From positions 1 to 28,804 of the forward strand of contig CAYUKK010000068.1 of assembly GCA_964445305.1 (NCBI GenBank): a DNA stretch of 28,804 bases. The letters run 5' to 3'. Positions 8,511 through 16,145 of this stretch are shown in pieces. Numbering within the stretch: the first letter of the stretch is position 1; every line of letters starts with the position of its first letter. The notes beneath the pieces are model-generated. The model was not told the DNA's origin. It did not search any database and saw only the letters and a program-made list of their open reading frames with translations. The DNA comes from CAYUKK01 sp964445305. Its GTDB lineage: Bacteria > Acidobacteriota > Aminicenantia > Aminicenantales > UBA8522. The position numbers and the translations under genes are program-made.

Positions 8511-10250
8511 ATGAAGAAATACATCTTGATTCTGGTTACCTTCTTTGTTTTGCTCTTCCTCGCCTTCTCCCTCTTTGGAGGAGAGCAACCGAAATACACC
8601 AACGACTCTATTGCCCGCCTGAGCTACCTGAGCGGGAGCGCCTACATCCAGAAAGGTCCGGAGCTCGCCTTCGAGGAAGCAGTCGTCAACATGCCGATCG
8701 AAGCTGGAGACCGAATCGGTACGACCGATGGCCGGGTGGAAATCTTCCTCAGCCAGAAAAATTATGTCCGTCTCGACAGGAACACCAAGCTCGATGTCGT
8801 CGACCTCCCCCGGCAAGGTTCTGACCTCACTCGGCTTCGTCTGTGGGCCGGAAACATTTACCTCAGCGTCAATCGACTCGTTAAAGAAAAAACCATCGAA
8901 ATCCACTCCCCCGATATTTCTTTTTATCTTCTTGATGAGGGGCTCTATCGCATCGACGTCAGCGAAAAGCAAAAAACGGCCGTTTTCGTGTTTAATGGCC
9001 TGCTCGAAGTGGCCGGCGAGGAGGGCTCGTTGCTTCTCAAGAGCGAGCAAAGCCTGGAGGCTTCCTCCGGCCGGTTTCTCGCCAAACCCAAGCGCTTCTT
9101 CGCCGTCGCCGAGGACGCTTTCGATAGATGGAGCGATTTTCGGGAAACCCATATCCGGGCCGAGCTCAGCAAGCGGTTCCTCCCTGATGAACTCGAGGAT
9201 TTTGAAAGAGAGCTCGAGGAGTACGGAGAGTGGGTTTATCTCAGTCCATACGGCTGGGTTTGGGTTCCCGGCGGAGTCGACGCCGACTGGCGGCCCTACT
9301 ACCGGGGTCGATGGGTCTGGCTGTCGCTCTGCGGGTGGACCTGGCTTCCCTACGAGCCTTGGGGCTGGGTGACTTTCCATTACGGACGATGGCACTGGGG
9401 AGCCGGTCTGGGATGGTACTGGATTCCCGCTTCTGTCTGGGGGCCGGCCTGGGTCTGGTGGTACTGGGGTTACGATTACTTCGGCTGGGCTCCTCTAAGC
9501 TGGTGGGGATACCCAGTTGTCATTCTCGACGGCCGGTTCTATGGCCGCTACTACGGGCCCTATTATCCATACAACTCGAGAGCGCTTACCGTCATCCATA
9601 AGGATCAGCTCAAGGCCAAAGATGTCTCGACCGTCGCCGTCAAGCCCGAAACGCTAAGGAACCTGGGCTCCATCACCCTCTCCAGTGAGCCGCCGCCTGT
9701 TCGGCCAACAACCGGAAAGATTTCTGTTGAACCAATGGGGGGGAAGGGACTCCTGTTAAGGAGAGAAGCGATGCCGGGAGAAGAGCCAGAAAGGAGCCTG
9801 AAATCGCCCGCCCGCGACGCTTTCCGCCCGGCCATTTCCTCCTCGCCGGAAGGCTCTCCTCGCCTCGAGTCCTCTCCGACTGAAGAAAGGAGGATCCGCC
9901 GGAAAGAGACCAGCGAAACCAGCGGACGTAGCTCCATCGCGGTCCCGGGGAGCAGCGAGCGGAGCATCATCGGCTATCCACCTTCCCCCTCCATTACTGG
10001 AAAAAGGTCGGGCGAAAAGGGTCTGTCCTCGCGACCTGATTCGTTCCGGGAAAGACTCTATCGTTATCTGAGCGGGGAAAGGTCCTCCTCGAGCGGCTCC
10101 TCCTCCCGCAGCTCCATCTCGAGGAGCGCGGGGTCTTCAGGGTCAAGCTCGAGGCGCTCCATCACCTCCCCCTCCCGGGGCTCCTCTTCAGCCTCGAGCA
10201 GTCGCTCTTCTTCCACAGGGAGGTCAGGGGGCGTCCGGAAGAAGAACTAA
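8511..10250 (+). CDS. Exported FecR-domain protein with Trp-rich DUF6600-type block and Ser-rich tail
   Basis: Encodes 579 residues. A hydrophobic N-terminus (MKKYILILVTFFVLLFLAFS) acts as signal peptide or anchor. Residues about 30-190 resemble a FecR-type beta domain (IEAGDRIGTTDGRVEIFL, RLDRNTKLDV, then FVFNGLLEV). Residues 239-335 form a striking aromatic block with 22 tryptophans in 97 residues, plus many Tyr and Gly. Its recurring pattern (GWVWVPGG, PYEPWGWVTFHYGRWHW, WGPAWVWW, GWAPLSWWG) fits the DUF6600 family known from Acidobacteriota and Deltaproteobacteria. The C-terminal 240 residues are Pro/Ser/Arg-rich and end in a run of Ser with scattered Arg and Gly, probably disordered. TAGGAG (8499-8504) precedes the ATG. 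The stop codon overlaps that of the convergent PBP gene. Function is unknown; an envelope location is inferred. Confidence 0.85.
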   Translation: MKKYILILVTFFVLLFLAFSLFGGEQPKYTNDSIARLSYLSGSAYIQKGPELAFEEAVVNMPIEAGDRIGTTDGRVEIFLSQKNYVRLDRNTKLDVVDLPRQGSDLTRLRLWAGNIYLSVNRLVKEKTIEIHSPDISFYLLDEGLYRIDVSEKQKTAVFVFNGLLEVAGEEGSLLLKSEQSLEASSGRFLAKPKRFFAVAEDAFDRWSDFRETHIRAELSKRFLPDELEDFERELEEYGEWVYLSPYGWVWVPGGVDADWRPYYRGRWVWLSLCGWTWLPYEPWGWVTFHYGRWHWGAGLGWYWIPASVWGPAWVWWYWGYDYFGWAPLSWWGYPVVILDGRFYGRYYGPYYPYNSRALTVIHKDQLKAKDVSTVAVKPETLRNLGSITLSSEPPPVRPTTGKISVEPMGGKGLLLRREAMPGEEPERSLKSPARDAFRPAISSSPEGSPRLESSPTEERRIRRKETSETSGRSSIAVPGSSERSIIGYPPSPSITGKRSGEKGLSSRPDSFRERLYRYLSGERSSSSGSSSRSSISRSAGSSGSSSRRSITSPSRGSSSASSSRSSSTGRSGGVRKKN

Positions 10251-12685
10251 GGCACGTGCTCTTCGGTCGCCTTTGACGTGCCGTAATAATCGAGAATCAT
10301 CATGTGGTCCTGGAGGGTGCAGTAGCGGTTGGGTTCTGTGCCCGCCAGGAAAGCTTCCCGCAAGGGCCAAAGACAGTTAGGGGTAGCCAGAAGTCCGGTC
10401 TTTCTGTCTATCTCGACAAAGGTAATGTTCGGCGGCACGGCGAAATCTTCAAACACCGGCTCCCGTCCTTCTTGCGCGGCTCGGGCCTTTTCGTCTTCGA
10501 TAACTCGCTTAAAGAATTCTATCCAGGCTGGAAGAGCGGCTACCGCGCCGGCCTGCCTTTCCCCGATGGGAACCTTGGTGTCATGACCAACCCAGACGCC
10601 TGCACAAAGACTGGGTGAAAAGCCGATGAACCATGCGTCAGTGAAGTTGCTCGTCGTCCCCGTTTTCCCGGCTAATGGAATTCCCAGGGAGCTCGCCGCC
10701 GCCCCGGTGCCGCGCAGGATAACACCCTGAAGCATCGACGTAATGAGGTAAGCCGTTTGGGGGGAAATGACATATTCTGTTTCTACTCTTGTCTCCTCGA
10801 GGACAGCCCCTTCCCGGTCTTCGATACGCGCGATAAAGTAGGGTTTGACCCGGATTCCCTGGTTGGGGAAAACGCAGAAAGCCGAGACCATCTCAAGCAG
10901 GCTGACATCGAACGTCCCCAGCGACAGGGAAAGATAAGGATAGAGGGTCGAGGTGATTCCAAACTTCCGACAATATTCCACGCCAGTCTGAGGAGAAATA
11001 TAATCCAGGATCTTGGCCGTAACGACGTTGCGGGATTCCTCCATCCCGATGCGGAGAGTCACAGCGCCCTTGTATTTTCGGTCATAATTGCGAGGCGCCC
11101 ATGGTTCACCCCGCCATTTATCGATGAATTCGACGGGCTCATCGATGATAAGGGTAGTGGGCGTAAACCCGTGATCAATGGCCGCGGCGTAAAGGATGGG
11201 CTTGATGGCGGACCCGGCCTGCCTCTGCGCTTGTGTTGCCCGGTTCCACTCGCTACGGCGGAAGGAATAGCCTCCGACCATCGCCTTGATCTGACCGGTT
11301 CGGGGGTCGATAGCCAGGAAGGCTCCCTCGACGACAGGGTCCTGTTCCAGGGAAACAAGAAGTTCCTTTTTTTCTTCATCGACAAACTTCACCCGAACCT
11401 GGATGATATCCCCAGGGTTGATGATCTTGGCCAGGTCTCTTGTTTTGGTCCAGGCAATATCGGTGTTGCCCATCTTGCCGAGGAACCGCTTGACTTTGAC
11501 CGTAGCCTCCTTCGAGGAGACAGAAAGAACGACGGCATCCGTGACCTCGTTATTCTGGACAGCTGAAGTAACCCAACTGTCGAGCCACACATCTTCCAAG
11601 CGAAGGTTTTCTCCCTTCTCCCGCAGGAGGTTCCGCTTGTCGTTGCGCCAACCGCTTTGCTTATCGATCTGACGCAATCGCTCCAGGAGGGCCTCTTCCG
11701 CATACTGCTGGAGGCGGGGGTTGAGGGTGGTATAGACTCTGAGCCCGCCGCGATAAAGAGCGTCAGCGCCGTATTTCCTCTCCAGATAGCGCCTCACCTC
11801 TTCAAACAGATAACCGGCAAACTCGTTACTCCCCTTTCGCCAGGGGAGGACTCCAAGGGGTTTCTTCTTCGCCTCTTCACCTTCACGGCGCGAGATATAG
11901 CCCTCCTCGACCATGCGGTTAATAACGTGATTCCGCCGGCGAAGCGTCAAGTCGGGGCTGGCATAAGGAGAATAAATGGAAGGGCCGCGAAAAATCCCGG
12001 CGATGAGCGCCGCTTCTTCCAGGTTCAAGTCGGCCACGCTCTTGCCAAAATAGAAATTCGCCGCCGTCTCGACTCCATAAACCCCGTGGTTGAGGTAGAA
12101 CTGATTGCAATACATCTCCAGGATTTTTTCCTTGGCATAGTGCTTCTCGATTTGCGTGGACAGGTATATCTCCTTGAGCTTTCGACCGATCGTCTTCTGA
12201 GGGTAAAGGAAGAGCAGGCGGGCGAGTTGCTGGGTAATGGTGCTTCCCCCCTGAGGCCGGCGAAACATGCGGCCATGCCGGATGTTTTCCTTGACGGCCC
12301 TCAGGATGCCGAGCGCATCCACTCCATGGTGACGGAAAAACCGGGGGTCCTCGGTGGCGATGATGGCCTTTTTCAGGATGTCGGGGATTTTTTCGTAGGT
12401 GACTTCGACGCGCCTTTCGATGGCGAACTCCTTGATCACCTGTCCATCATCAGCCAGGACGGAAGTGATCAAGTTCGACTGGAACGTTTCAAGCTCATCG
12501 ATCGAGGGCAGATTTTCCTTGATGGCCCGGTAGGCGCCAAAAATCGCCCCCAAAAGAGTGGCCAACCCGAAAAGGGCAATGACGAGCGCCATGTGAAGGG
12601 CTTGAGACCAGCGGATTTTCTGGATTCGGAGGCGGAGAGGCGGAAGCCTGAGTTTCCACCTCGAGCTTGCTTTCTTTTTCTCCAT
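10247..12685 (-). CDS. Penicillin-binding protein 1A (bifunctional transglycosylase/transpeptidase)
   Basis: Encodes an 812-residue class A PBP that polymerises lipid II and cross-links peptidoglycan on the outer face of the inner membrane. A basic cytoplasmic start is followed by one membrane helix (about residues 30-52). The GT51 domain shows ATEDPRFFRHHG with catalytic E112, then GGSTITQQLARLLF. An OB-like insert region (about 360-450) precedes the transpeptidase domain. That domain has the nucleophile S492 in GSAIKP (SxxK), SRN at 551-553 and KTG at 674-676. All catalytic motifs are intact. The gene lies 64 nt downstream of tmk on the same strand but has its own strong promoter in that gap. 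Its stop overlaps the stop of the convergent FecR gene by 3 nt. Confidence 0.96.
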   Translation of the reverse strand: MEKKKASSRWKLRLPPLRLRIQKIRWSQALHMALVIALFGLATLLGAIFGAYRAIKENLPSIDELETFQSNLITSVLADDGQVIKEFAIERRVEVTYEKIPDILKKAIIATEDPRFFRHHGVDALGILRAVKENIRHGRMFRRPQGGSTITQQLARLLFLYPQKTIGRKLKEIYLSTQIEKHYAKEKILEMYCNQFYLNHGVYGVETAANFYFGKSVADLNLEEAALIAGIFRGPSIYSPYASPDLTLRRRNHVINRMVEEGYISRREGEEAKKKPLGVLPWRKGSNEFAGYLFEEVRRYLERKYGADALYRGGLRVYTTLNPRLQQYAEEALLERLRQIDKQSGWRNDKRNLLREKGENLRLEDVWLDSWVTSAVQNNEVTDAVVLSVSSKEATVKVKRFLGKMGNTDIAWTKTRDLAKIINPGDIIQVRVKFVDEEKKELLVSLEQDPVVEGAFLAIDPRTGQIKAMVGGYSFRRSEWNRATQAQRQAGSAIKPILYAAAIDHGFTPTTLIIDEPVEFIDKWRGEPWAPRNYDRKYKGAVTLRIGMEESRNVVTAKILDYISPQTGVEYCRKFGITSTLYPYLSLSLGTFDVSLLEMVSAFCVFPNQGIRVKPYFIARIEDREGAVLEETRVETEYVISPQTAYLITSMLQGVILRGTGAAASSLGIPLAGKTGTTSNFTDAWFIGFSPSLCAGVWVGHDTKVPIGERQAGAVAALPAWIEFFKRVIEDEKARAAQEGREPVFEDFAVPPNITFVEIDRKTGLLATPNCLWPLREAFLAGTEPNRYCTLQDHMMILDYYGTSKATEEHVP

Positions 12686-12706
12686 CAGCCTGAATTACGC
12701 TTTCCC

Positions 12707-12735
12707 AATATAGCAAACCACTCCAGGAATGCCAA
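12707..12735 (-). promoter_or_regulatory. Sigma-70-type promoter for the PBP1A gene
   Basis: Read on the minus strand, TTGGCA (12735-12730, 5 of 6) is followed after 17 nt by TATATT (12712-12707, 5 of 6). A TGC just before the -10 makes an extended -10 element. Transcription would begin near 12700, about 15 nt before the ATG. This is one of the best promoter matches in the window and implies expression independent of tmk. Confidence 0.62.
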
Positions 12736-12749
12736 ATCACGCTCCCCGT

Positions 12750-13367
12750 TCACATTATATTTCTGGCTTTGAGCAAAGAAAGCACTTTCGAGGCGATATC
12801 CCGGTGGACCTCTTTTCTGGGCCGAGAGCCATCGATATGGATGAATTTTCGGCCACGGAAGCGGCGAAAAATCCGCCTGACCTTGGCCAGGTAATCCTTC
12901 CTTTCGAAGAGAAGGTCCTTTCTCTTCCGCCAGCGAATCCGCTCCAGCCCACGGCCCGGGTCGATATCCAGGATGAAGACAAGGTCGGGCCGGACCGCAA
13001 ATTTCTCGTTCATCCTCTGGATGCGGGCAGGACTAATGCCCTTAGCCCCCTGGTAGGCCATGGTCGAGAAATAGTAGCGGTCAAGGATCACGACCTTGCC
13101 CTGGCTCAGGGCTGGCTTCAGGTTTCGCTCGACGTTTTCTCGCCGATCCATAAGAAAGAGGTCGAGCTCCTCTTCAGCCGAGATGGCATCGGCCCGCCGC
13201 GACAGCTCCTTTATTTTTCTTCCCCAGCGGCCGCGTGTCGGCTCTCGGAAATAAACAGCCGGATATCCATGAGAAACGAGCTTTTTGAGGAGAAGCCTGG
13301 CCTGGGTGGACTTCCCGGCGCCATCGATGCCTTCGATGACGATCAAAACACCTCTTCGAAGCTCCAT
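12750..13367 (-). CDS. tmk: Thymidylate kinase
   Basis: Encodes 205 residues, normal for dTMP kinase, which phosphorylates dTMP to dTDP with ATP in DNA precursor synthesis. The P-loop EGIDGAGKST spans residues 12-21. The DR(Y/H) motif that contacts substrate is DRYYFSTMAYQGA, beginning at D96. FLMDRRENVERNLKPAL (71-87) is the conserved helix before it. In place of the common REPGGT after the second strand, this protein has REPTRGRWGRKI (41-52), the variant seen in a subset of COG0125 kinases, so it belongs to a divergent branch. It is divergent from htrA across 144 nt and is followed by the PBP gene on the same strand. Confidence 0.93.
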   Translation of the reverse strand: MELRRGVLIVIEGIDGAGKSTQARLLLKKLVSHGYPAVYFREPTRGRWGRKIKELSRRADAISAEEELDLFLMDRRENVERNLKPALSQGKVVILDRYYFSTMAYQGAKGISPARIQRMNEKFAVRPDLVFILDIDPGRGLERIRWRKRKDLLFERKDYLAKVRRIFRRFRGRKFIHIDGSRPRKEVHRDIASKVLSLLKARNIM

Positions 13368-13382
13368 TTCTTCTGCTCTCCG

Positions 13383-13411
13383 ATATTACCGCGGCGGGCC
13401 GGTTTTAGCAA
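13383..13411 (-). promoter_or_regulatory. Candidate promoter for tmk
   Basis: On the minus strand TTGCTA (13411-13406, 4 of 6) and TAATAT (13388-13383, 4 of 6) are 17 nt apart. The predicted leader to the tmk ATG is only about 9 nt. Moderate match. Confidence 0.35.
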
Positions 13412-13454
13412 CTTTTTCCTGTCCGGTGCCGTTTATTCTTAGCCAGGGACAGAG

Positions 13455-13482
13455 TTTGAATTTTCGAAGGAAGTATGATAAT
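13455..13482 (+). promoter_or_regulatory. Candidate promoter for htrA-dapF
   Basis: TTTGAA (13455-13460) and GATAAT (13477-13482, 5 of 6) are 16 nt apart in a markedly AT-rich patch. A consensus AGGAGG ribosome binding site lies at 13497-13502, 9 nt before the htrA ATG. The -35 match is weak, so an alternative (envelope-stress) sigma factor is possible. Confidence 0.4.
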
Positions 13483-13511
13483 TTAAATTATTATTCAGGA
13501 GGCTGGGAAAA

Positions 13512-15020
13512 ATGAAAAAATACATCTTGATAGCTGTCATAAGCTTCTTGCTCGGGATCCTCGCTGCCGGATATATTTTCGTTTATGCGCCTGGGAAAAG
13601 CGCCCCGGATATGAATTCGCCGGCGGAAAATCCGGCTTCTATAGTCTCACCGCTCTATGCGGCTTCCCGCTCTTCGTCTGCTGAGCTCCAGACAGGCCTG
13701 GATTTCGTCGCCATTGCCGAAAAAGTAGGTCCGGCTGTCGTCAAGGTCGAAGCGGAGAGAATGGAGAAAGTGCGAGCCTTTGGTTTCGATGAAGATTGGC
13801 CCTTTGAGGATTTCTGGAACCGCTTTTTTGGCCGGCCGCAGCCGAGAGAAAGGGAATATAGAGCCACAGCCCAGGGAGCCGGCTTTTTCTTGAGCTCAGA
13901 CGGCTACATTTTGACGAACAATCACATCGTGGAAAATGCCACCAAAGTCAAGATAACCACACTCCAGGGCGAGGATTTTGCGGGCAAAATCGTCGGAACC
14001 GACCCCAAGACGGACATCGCTCTGCTCAAAATCGAAGGAAAAAACCTGCCCTTTGTCGAGCTCGGGGACTCGGCTCAGCTTAAAGTGGGCGAATGGGTCC
14101 TGGCCATCGGCAACCCCTTTGGCCTGGAGCACACGGTAACGGCTGGCATTGTCAGCGCTAAAGGCCGGCAGCTCGGTGTCGGCGCCAATGTGCCCGAATA
14201 CCAGGATTTTATCCAGACAGACGCGGCCATCAACAGGGGCAATTCCGGTGGCCCGCTGGTCAACATGAAAGGCGAAGTCATCGGGATTACGAGCAACATT
14301 CTCGCCCCCGCGGGTGGCAACATCGGTCTTGGGTTTGCCATTCCTTCCAACCTGGCCAGGAAAGTCGTCACTCAACTCAAGGAGAAAGGGAGAGTCGTCC
14401 GCGGCAAGATCGGAGTGACCATTACCGACATCACCGAAGACGAAAAAGAAGCTTTTAAGCTCAAGGACAAAAACGGCGCCCTGGTCAACTCGGTCGAGAA
14501 GGGCGGGCCAGCGGACAAGGCTGGGATAAAGCCCTATGACGTCATCATCGCCGTTAACGGAGAAAAGGTAAAAGACCCGAGCGATTTGAAAATGAAAATC
14601 GCCGACGTCCAGCCAGGCAAGAAAGTGAACATCACGGTCGTCCGGGATGGGAAGGAGCTCACCCTCACGGTGACGGCTGAAGAACTCGAGCCCGAGGAAG
14701 CAAAGCCCGCTCCCGCGAGCACGGACAAAGACCTCGGCTTTAGCGTGCGCGAGTTGACCCCCGGCCTGGCTCGAAGGTACGGGTATACGACCCAGCAGGG
14801 GCTCGTTATCACCCAGGTGAGGCAGGATAGCGAGGCCGCCCGCAAGGGACTCGCTGTCGGCGACATCATCCTCGAAGTCAACCGGAAAAAAGTGGACACG
14901 GTGGAGGACTTCGAGAAAATCCTCAAGAGCGTCGATGCCGGACAGGTTCTGCTTCTCCTCGTTCGCCGAGAGCGGGACGGAGAATCCATAGACAGAATCG
15001 TGACCCTGAGAGTGCCGTAG
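13512..15020 (+). CDS. Do/HtrA-family periplasmic serine protease with two PDZ domains
   Basis: Encodes 502 residues, the usual DegP/DegQ length. An N-terminal hydrophobic segment (about residues 4-26) directs export or anchors the protein. The trypsin-like domain has a full catalytic triad: H138 in TNNHIVENA, D168 in PKTDIALLKI and S245 in NRGNSGGPLVN. PDZ1 spans about 298-385 and PDZ2 about 407-500; these bind substrate C-termini and control oligomer activation. The protein degrades or refolds misfolded envelope proteins. Between the signal and the protease domain is a Pro/Glu-rich stretch, and the LA loop contains FEDFWNRFFGRPQPRERE, typical of Do proteases. AGGAGG supports the start. The stop codon abuts the dapF ATG with no gap. 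Confidence 0.95.
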   Translation: MKKYILIAVISFLLGILAAGYIFVYAPGKSAPDMNSPAENPASIVSPLYAASRSSSAELQTGLDFVAIAEKVGPAVVKVEAERMEKVRAFGFDEDWPFEDFWNRFFGRPQPREREYRATAQGAGFFLSSDGYILTNNHIVENATKVKITTLQGEDFAGKIVGTDPKTDIALLKIEGKNLPFVELGDSAQLKVGEWVLAIGNPFGLEHTVTAGIVSAKGRQLGVGANVPEYQDFIQTDAAINRGNSGGPLVNMKGEVIGITSNILAPAGGNIGLGFAIPSNLARKVVTQLKEKGRVVRGKIGVTITDITEDEKEAFKLKDKNGALVNSVEKGGPADKAGIKPYDVIIAVNGEKVKDPSDLKMKIADVQPGKKVNITVVRDGKELTLTVTAEELEPEEAKPAPASTDKDLGFSVRELTPGLARRYGYTTQQGLVITQVRQDSEAARKGLAVGDIILEVNRKKVDTVEDFEKILKSVDAGQVLLLLVRRERDGESIDRIVTLRVP

Positions 15021-15866
15021 ATGAAATTCACCAAGCTTCACTCTCTGGGAAATGACTTCCTCGTCGTTGACCCGACGGAGAGTGAAGCAATTGCCGACCT
15101 TCCAAGCTTTGCCCGTCGCGTCTGCGACCGCCACACCGGGGTGGGGGCCGATGGTCTCCTCCTTATTTCTGTCAAGGACCGGGCTCAGGGGCGAGTCGCC
15201 TTCCGCATCTTCAACGCTGACGGCTCCGAGCCTGAAATCTCGGGCAACGGCCTCCGCTGCGCAACAGCCTACCTCTTCTTCCAGAAAAAGGTCCACCCGC
15301 CGCGCGTGACGTTCGAGACGAGCACGGGCGAAAGGGAATGCGAGCTTCTCGAGACCAGGGATAACCTGTTTGAGATCAAAATCGAAATGGGCATTCCCCG
15401 TTTTCGCTCCCGCGATATTCCCTTCGATGACGGAAGTGTCCACGAGAAAATCATCGATTATCCCCTGTCCATCAACCAGAAAATCTATTCCATAACCGTC
15501 GTTTCCATCGGCAACCCCCACTGCGCCATCTTCGTCGACCGTTTTCCGTCCCGAATCGAGTGGCACCAGATTGGGAGAGAGATTGAATCCCATCCTTTTT
15601 TCCCCAACCGAACCAACATTGAATTCATCCGCGTCCTCAACCGGCAGGAGATCGATGTCCTCTTCTGGGAAAGAGGCGTCGGAGAGACCCTCTCCTCCGG
15701 AAGCGGGGCGACGGCGGCGGCCGTTGCCTCCATCCTGAAAAACCTGACTGACAGAGAGGTTGTGGTCAGGACAAGCATGGGACGGCTGGTCGTCGAATGG
15801 CAGGGCGAAAAAGTTCATCAGTCAGGACCGGCTGAACTCATTTTCGAGGGTTCGCTTCTCTTTTAA
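15021..15866 (+). CDS. dapF: Diaminopimelate epimerase-like protein (second catalytic Cys replaced by Ser)
   Basis: Encodes 281 residues, normal for DapF, which interconverts LL- and meso-diaminopimelate for lysine and peptidoglycan synthesis. It has the two-fold repeated DapF fold, the N-terminal KLHSLGNDFLVVD, and the first active-site motif SGNGLRC with C80. GNPHCAIFV and WERGVGETL are also conserved. The second active-site cysteine, normally in ACGTGA after GET, is serine here: GETLSSGSGA, with S226 at the catalytic position (codons TCC TCC, 15693-15698). Either the enzyme uses a Cys/Ser pair, as other members of the fold vary these residues, or its activity is altered. It follows htrA directly and shares its promoter. 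The call is secure at family level; epimerase activity is inferred. Confidence 0.88.
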   Translation: MKFTKLHSLGNDFLVVDPTESEAIADLPSFARRVCDRHTGVGADGLLLISVKDRAQGRVAFRIFNADGSEPEISGNGLRCATAYLFFQKKVHPPRVTFETSTGERECELLETRDNLFEIKIEMGIPRFRSRDIPFDDGSVHEKIIDYPLSINQKIYSITVVSIGNPHCAIFVDRFPSRIEWHQIGREIESHPFFPNRTNIEFIRVLNRQEIDVLFWERGVGETLSSGSGATAAAVASILKNLTDREVVVRTSMGRLVVEWQGEKVHQSGPAELIFEGSLLF

Positions 15867-15872
15867 AAAAGG

Positions 15873-16010
15873 TCAACCCCCTTCAAGAGAATAGGTCAGG
15901 CCGGCGGCCAGGAAGTGAAGGAGGGCAAAATGGTGAACCTCCTTGACGTCTTCCCCTCCCTCGGGAATTCTGTATCAGGTCTTCGATGGCCAGCCCATTT
16001 TCGAAATCAA
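15873..16010 (-). pseudogene. Possible gene remnant antisense-adjacent to dapF
   Basis: On the minus strand two adjacent frames read protein-like sequence. One gives FENGLAIEDLIQNS (around 15970-16000). After a one-base shift in a G-rich run near 15957 the other gives DVKEVHHFALLHFLAAGLTY and ends at a TGA (15875-15873). No start codon is present. It could be the decayed 3' end of a lost gene, but chance cannot be excluded over about 45 codons. Confidence 0.22.
15918..15944 (+). terminator. Hairpin downstream of dapF, possible terminator
   Basis: AAGGAGG (15918-15924) and CCTCCTT (15938-15944) form a perfect 7-bp stem with a 13-nt loop, 52 nt after the dapF stop. No U run follows, so intrinsic termination is doubtful. 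Confidence 0.28.
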
Positions 16011-16145
16011 AAAACCTAACCCATTATTTATAGTTTTTCTATCGGTAAACTAAGGAATAGGAGATGGAAGTTCGCGCCGCTGAGACAAAGCACTTCTGGA
16101 AGAGCCGAGTTTTCTCAGGAAAAGCTGGAAAACTTGGAAAAAATT

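Noticed and set aside
11657..12772. A 371-codon plus-strand open frame opposite the PBP1A gene
   Set aside because: It is antisense to the transglycosylase domain with intact motifs and spans the tmk-PBP intergenic promoter.
8511..13535. Identical MKKYILI starts in the FecR protein and HtrA
   Set aside because: The similarity does not extend beyond about eight codons; it is a common signal-peptide start and not evidence of duplication.
13896..15818. A very long open frame (640 codons) on the minus strand opposite htrA and dapF
   Set aside because: It is antisense to two genes with intact catalytic motifs. Its length follows from codon bias in GC-rich genes, and its translation shows no recognisable domain.
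15930..16019. A 29-codon plus-strand frame with a good AAGGAGG site 5 nt before its ATG
   Set aside because: The Shine-Dalgarno-like sequence is one arm of a hairpin, the peptide has no notable composition, and the opposite strand looks more protein-like.
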